This document shows positions 61,602-64,000 of a stretch of DNA of 64,000 nt, one piece after another; position 1 is the stretch's first letter; the number at the start of each line of letters is the position of its first letter. This DNA comes from Halorubellus salinus (lineage in GTDB: Archaea > Halobacteriota > Halobacteria > Halobacteriales > Natrialbaceae). Under the pieces are notes generated by a model. The model did no database searches and was not told the DNA's origin. It worked only from the letters and a program-made list of their open reading frames with translations. Location: contig NZ_JAJCVI010000004.1 of NCBI RefSeq assembly GCF_020567525.1, forward strand, positions 1 through 64,000, in the 5' to 3' direction. The position numbers were made by a program, and so were the translations under genes.

Positions 61602-62252
61602 GTGCAGACGAACGTTCGTGCGGGTGTGGCGTTGTTCAACGACGGGTACTATCACGCGGCCCACGATCCGCTGGAGGCGGCGTGGTTGGTGAGCGACCGC
61701 GACGACACCGATGGGCGATTCCTGCAGGGGCTCGTGCAGTTGACGGCGGCGGTGCATCACGCGCGTGGTCGGAACTGGGAGGGGTGCGTGGGGCTCGCGG
61801 AGAGCGCGCTCGCGTACCTCGACGACGTCCCCGACGCGTACGGTGGGGTGGACGTGGCGCTCGTCCGGCGCGTGCTCGGGACGCTCGCGACCGACCCCGA
61901 GGTCGTCGAGCGCCGGTCGATGCCCGAACTCGCGGTCGACGGGGAGCGCGTGACGCGCGACCGCCTCGGCCTCGACGCGGTCGAACTCGTCGCGCAAGCG
62001 CTCGCCGAAGAGCGCGGGCTCGACGAGACCGTCGTCGAGCGCGCCGCGGCGTACGCTCGCGAGGACCGCGAACGCGACGCGGGTGCGGGGGAACTCGCCG
62101 CGAGCGGTCGGAACGAGGCCGCGAAGCTCGAACGGTTCCTCGTGGACTTCGCAACCGCCGACGACGACTACGGGATCGTCTACCAGCGACTCGTCGACCA
62201 CGTCGAGCGCCGCGACCACCGCGCCAGCGACGTCGACGGACTCTTCGACTGA
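61602..62252 (+). CDS. DUF309 family protein
   Basis: 216 aa from GTG at 61602 (reading MQTNVRAGVALFNDGYYHAA); no ATG exists in the N-terminal region and a TTG further up is unlikely. ALFNDGYYHAAHDPLEAAWL (about 10-29) and GRFLQGLVQLTAAVHHARGR (about 39-58) are the DUF309 signature, a small helical bundle with conserved His/Glu/Trp. The C-terminal 130 residues are a haloarchaeal extension. Function unknown; cytosolic. Confidence 0.82.
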   Translation: MQTNVRAGVALFNDGYYHAAHDPLEAAWLVSDRDDTDGRFLQGLVQLTAAVHHARGRNWEGCVGLAESALAYLDDVPDAYGGVDVALVRRVLGTLATDPEVVERRSMPELAVDGERVTRDRLGLDAVELVAQALAEERGLDETVVERAAAYAREDRERDAGAGELAASGRNEAAKLERFLVDFATADDDYGIVYQRLVDHVERRDHRASDVDGLFD

Positions 62253-62292
62253 CAGCGGCCGCTCGCTCGGCTACGACCGTTCGTTCGCGTGG

Positions 62293-62718
62293 TCACTCGC
62301 CGCCGGCGCGACGCTTCCAGTCGCGTTCCTGCGTTCGCTCCTTCACGTGCCGTTGGCCGTCGGCGACCTCGTCGCTGGCGCGTTCGCCGAACGCGACGAT
62401 GTCGTCGAGGAACTCGTCCTGGTACGTCTCGAGGATGTCGTACGACCAGCGACCCTGGTCGTCGGGGTGCGCGCTCTCGATGACGCCGCGGGGCAGGAAG
62501 TCGTCGCGGATGGCGTTCGCGAGGTCGTCGTGCCCGGCCTCGCGGAGGCGGTGTTCGGCCTCGGCGAGGTGGTCCATGCCGCGGCCGGTCGCGTGGTGGA
62601 ACGCGACCAGGTGGCCGTGCGCGCGGTGCAGGTGCTCGATACCGAGGTCTATCTCGTGGAGTGCGTCGATCTCGACCGACGACAGCCCAGAATCATGTGC
62701 TTCGTTACCGGTGGACAT
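62293..62718 (-). CDS. His-rich helical protein, function unknown
   Basis: 141 aa. LHEIDLGIEHLHRAHGHLVA (about 20-39) and FHHATGRGMDHLAEAEHRLR (about 40-59) form helices with regularly spaced His and Glu, which resembles a four-helix-bundle metal site, but no known family was recognised. The C-terminal helix is charged. Convergent with the DUF309 gene. Confidence 0.7.
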   Translation of the reverse strand: MSTGNEAHDSGLSSVEIDALHEIDLGIEHLHRAHGHLVAFHHATGRGMDHLAEAEHRLREAGHDDLANAIRDDFLPRGVIESAHPDDQGRWSYDILETYQDEFLDDIVAFGERASDEVADGQRHVKERTQERDWKRRAGGE

Positions 62719-62825
62719 GTATATGGGTACGTGCTGCTCGGACTTAGCGTTCCGCCAGTTCCAGGGTCGCGACGAGAACTCTCACGGAACCAACACCTAT
62801 ACCGCTGGCGTCCGTCGACCGGAGT

Positions 62826-63293
62826 ATGCCAGACGAGACCGTGCACACGTCCACGCGGATGGCGTCGCGAGAGGCGATCGGCGCGTACCTGCATCGCGTC
62901 GCGAACGCGTTCGAGCGCGGCGACCCCGCGCCCGTCGACGACGGCGTCGCCGTCGACCTCCCCGCCGAGGCGGAGATGGAGGTCGACGTCGAACGAACCG
63001 GCGAGCGCCTCACGTACGAACTGGAGTTCGCGTGGCCCGAAGCCGACGGCGGCGTCGACACCGACGCGAGCGTCGACGACGGCGTCGACGAAGACGCCGG
63101 CGGCCCCGACAGCCAGGCGACGTTCGAGCTCTACGAGGACCGTGCGAGCGAATGGCGATGGCGGCTCCGTCACGACAACGGGAACATCATCGCCGACAGC
63201 GGCGAAGGCTACGGGAAGAAGGCAAACGCCCGGAACGGCATCCAGAGCGTCCAGCGCAACGCCGCCGGCGCCGACGTCGACGAACAGGACTGA
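62826..63293 (+). CDS. amphi-Trp domain plus DUF1508 (HVO_2922/YegP type) protein
   Basis: 155 aa. N-terminal amphi-Trp-like domain (about 5-75; TRMASREAIGAYLHRVANAF and the LTYELEFAWPE strand). Acidic linker (about 75-95), then a DUF1508 unit (about 96-145): FELYEDRASEWRWRLRHDNG and IIADSGEGYGKKANARNGIQ. YegP units fold as compact alpha/beta dimers of unknown role. Cytosolic. Confidence 0.83.
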   Translation: MPDETVHTSTRMASREAIGAYLHRVANAFERGDPAPVDDGVAVDLPAEAEMEVDVERTGERLTYELEFAWPEADGGVDTDASVDDGVDEDAGGPDSQATFELYEDRASEWRWRLRHDNGNIIADSGEGYGKKANARNGIQSVQRNAAGADVDEQD

Positions 63294-63341
63294 GCGACGA
63301 GAACCGGAACCGTCGACGAGCGTGCCGGTTCTCCCGAACGC

Positions 63342-64000
63342 TCAGGCGTCTGGGAACGTGGCAGAGTTGTCCATCGGCTCGTAGCCGAGGACCGCCTTCG
63401 CGTTCTCCAGGCTGTAGTACTTCCGGTCGTTGTCGCTGATGCCGTACACGATCTCGTAGTCGTAGTCGGCTTCGATGCAGCGCTGGAAGAGGTGCCCGCA
63501 GTCGCGGTAGGAGAGCCACATCGCCTGCCCGCGCTCGTAGTCCTTCGGCGGGTGTTCCTCGGTGAGGTTCCCGATGCGGACGGAGACGAAGCTCAGGTCG
63601 TGTTCGTCGTGGTAGTATCGACCGAGGAGTTCGCCGGTCGCCTTCGAGACGCCGTAGAGGTTCCCGGGGCGCGGAAGTTCGCTCCCGTCGAGCAGGAAGT
63701 CGTCGTGCTCGCGGTAGAGGTCGGGCTTGCGTTCGGTCTCGAAGTGCTTGACGGCGTGGTTCGAGGACGCGAACGCGACCTTCTCGACGCCCTCGTCGAC
63801 CGCGGCCTGCAGGACGGTGTGCGTGCCGTCGATGTTGTTCGAGAGGACGCTCGACCACGGCGCGGTCTTCCGTGGGTCGCCCGCGAGGTGAACGACCGCA
63901 CCGCAGCCCGCGACGGCGTCGCGGACCGCGTCCTCGTCCGTGATGTCCGCGACGACGAACTCGCCGGGGTAGTCGTCGGGGTCCGTCGGCGGGTCGCGGT
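63342..64000 (-). CDS. NAD-dependent epimerase/dehydratase-family dehydrogenase (Azf-like), N-terminus beyond window
   Basis: About 219 residues to the stop; the start lies beyond 64000. Sequence runs from EFVVADITDEDAVRDAV, AVVHLAGDPRKTAPWSSVL and the catalytic Ser in FASSNHAVKHFE to the YGVSK (Tyr/Lys) motif and the ending AKAVLGYEPMDNSA. It resembles the archaeal zwischenferment Azf, an NAD-dependent glucose-6-phosphate dehydrogenase of Haloferax, though sugar-nucleotide epimerases share the fold. The nucleotide-binding GxxGxxG is outside the window. Confidence 0.8.
   Translation of the reverse strand, partial: RDPPTDPDDYPGEFVVADITDEDAVRDAVAGCGAVVHLAGDPRKTAPWSSVLSNNIDGTHTVLQAAVDEGVEKVAFASSNHAVKHFETERKPDLYREHDDFLLDGSELPRPGNLYGVSKATGELLGRYYHDEHDLSFVSVRIGNLTEEHPPKDYERGQAMWLSYRDCGHLFQRCIEADYDYEIVYGISDNDRKYYSLENAKAVLGYEPMDNSATFPDA

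Overview
The window is haloarchaeal chromosome. GC is high, proteins are strongly acidic, tRNA genes are archaeal (including an intron-containing elongator tRNA-Met), and there is an archaeal RNase P RNA, a two-fold archaeal histone, S6e, a complete archaellum machinery and many Halobacteria-specific small proteins. The genus cannot be fixed from the sequence alone. Most of the window is ordinary, tightly packed core genome with genes on both strands.

Layout. 0-5 kb: end of an rRNA operon (5S rRNA, terminator, tRNA-Cys), a surface-type membrane protein, tRNA-Lys followed by stray copies of its 3' end, an M20 amidohydrolase and small halo-specific proteins. 5-27 kb: metabolism and envelope functions, namely siroheme nitrite/sulfite reductase, ZIP transporter, aldo-keto reductase and SDR, a rhodanese-metallo-beta-lactamase fusion beside a CoA-disulfide-reductase-like flavoprotein, a NikR-like regulator, glutamate dehydrogenase coupled to a 47-aa rubrerythrin-like protein, a PAS/GAF/Bat-HTH regulator, a beta-CASP nuclease-type protein, DUF502, DUF21, TspO, DAG-kinase-like and DoxX proteins, and ribosomal protein S6e. 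27-38 kb: the archaellum locus, with a PadR regulator, then arlD-like, arlJ, arlI, arlH, arlG, arlF and arlCE on the minus strand, and three archaellin genes plus one unknown gene divergently on the plus strand. 38-47 kb: nicotinamidase-like hydrolase and nicotinate phosphoribosyltransferase flanking two tandem Hvo_1808-type lipoproteins, AMMECR1, rnpB, a methyltransferase and an M29 aminopeptidase.

47.3-54.6 kb looks accessory. A stretch with visibly lower GC carries MgtC/DUF4010, SLC13-RCK, double UspA and DUF389 membrane or stress proteins. It is followed by a high-GC provirus remnant of four very small genes chained by GTGA overlaps, which abuts the 3' end of tRNA-Met. A nuclease-like gene with homing-endonuclease-associated repeats lies just beyond the tRNA.

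55.7-64 kb is information processing and small proteins: tRNA-Asn, CCA-adding enzyme, histone deacetylase family protein, histone, RPA, a Tat lipoprotein, tRNA-Arg (again with repeated 3'-end copies), DUF309, an amphi-Trp/DUF1508 protein and the start-truncated 3' part of an NAD-dependent sugar-phosphate dehydrogenase.

The most unusual signals are the tandem tRNA 3'-end remnants at two loci, the provirus remnant and island at tRNA-Met, a repeat-built small ORF between arlF and arlG, four 19-bp tandem repeats at the end of the arlD-like gene, and the nuclease-like gene beside the intron-bearing tRNA. No CRISPR array, complete transposase or replication origin was seen.
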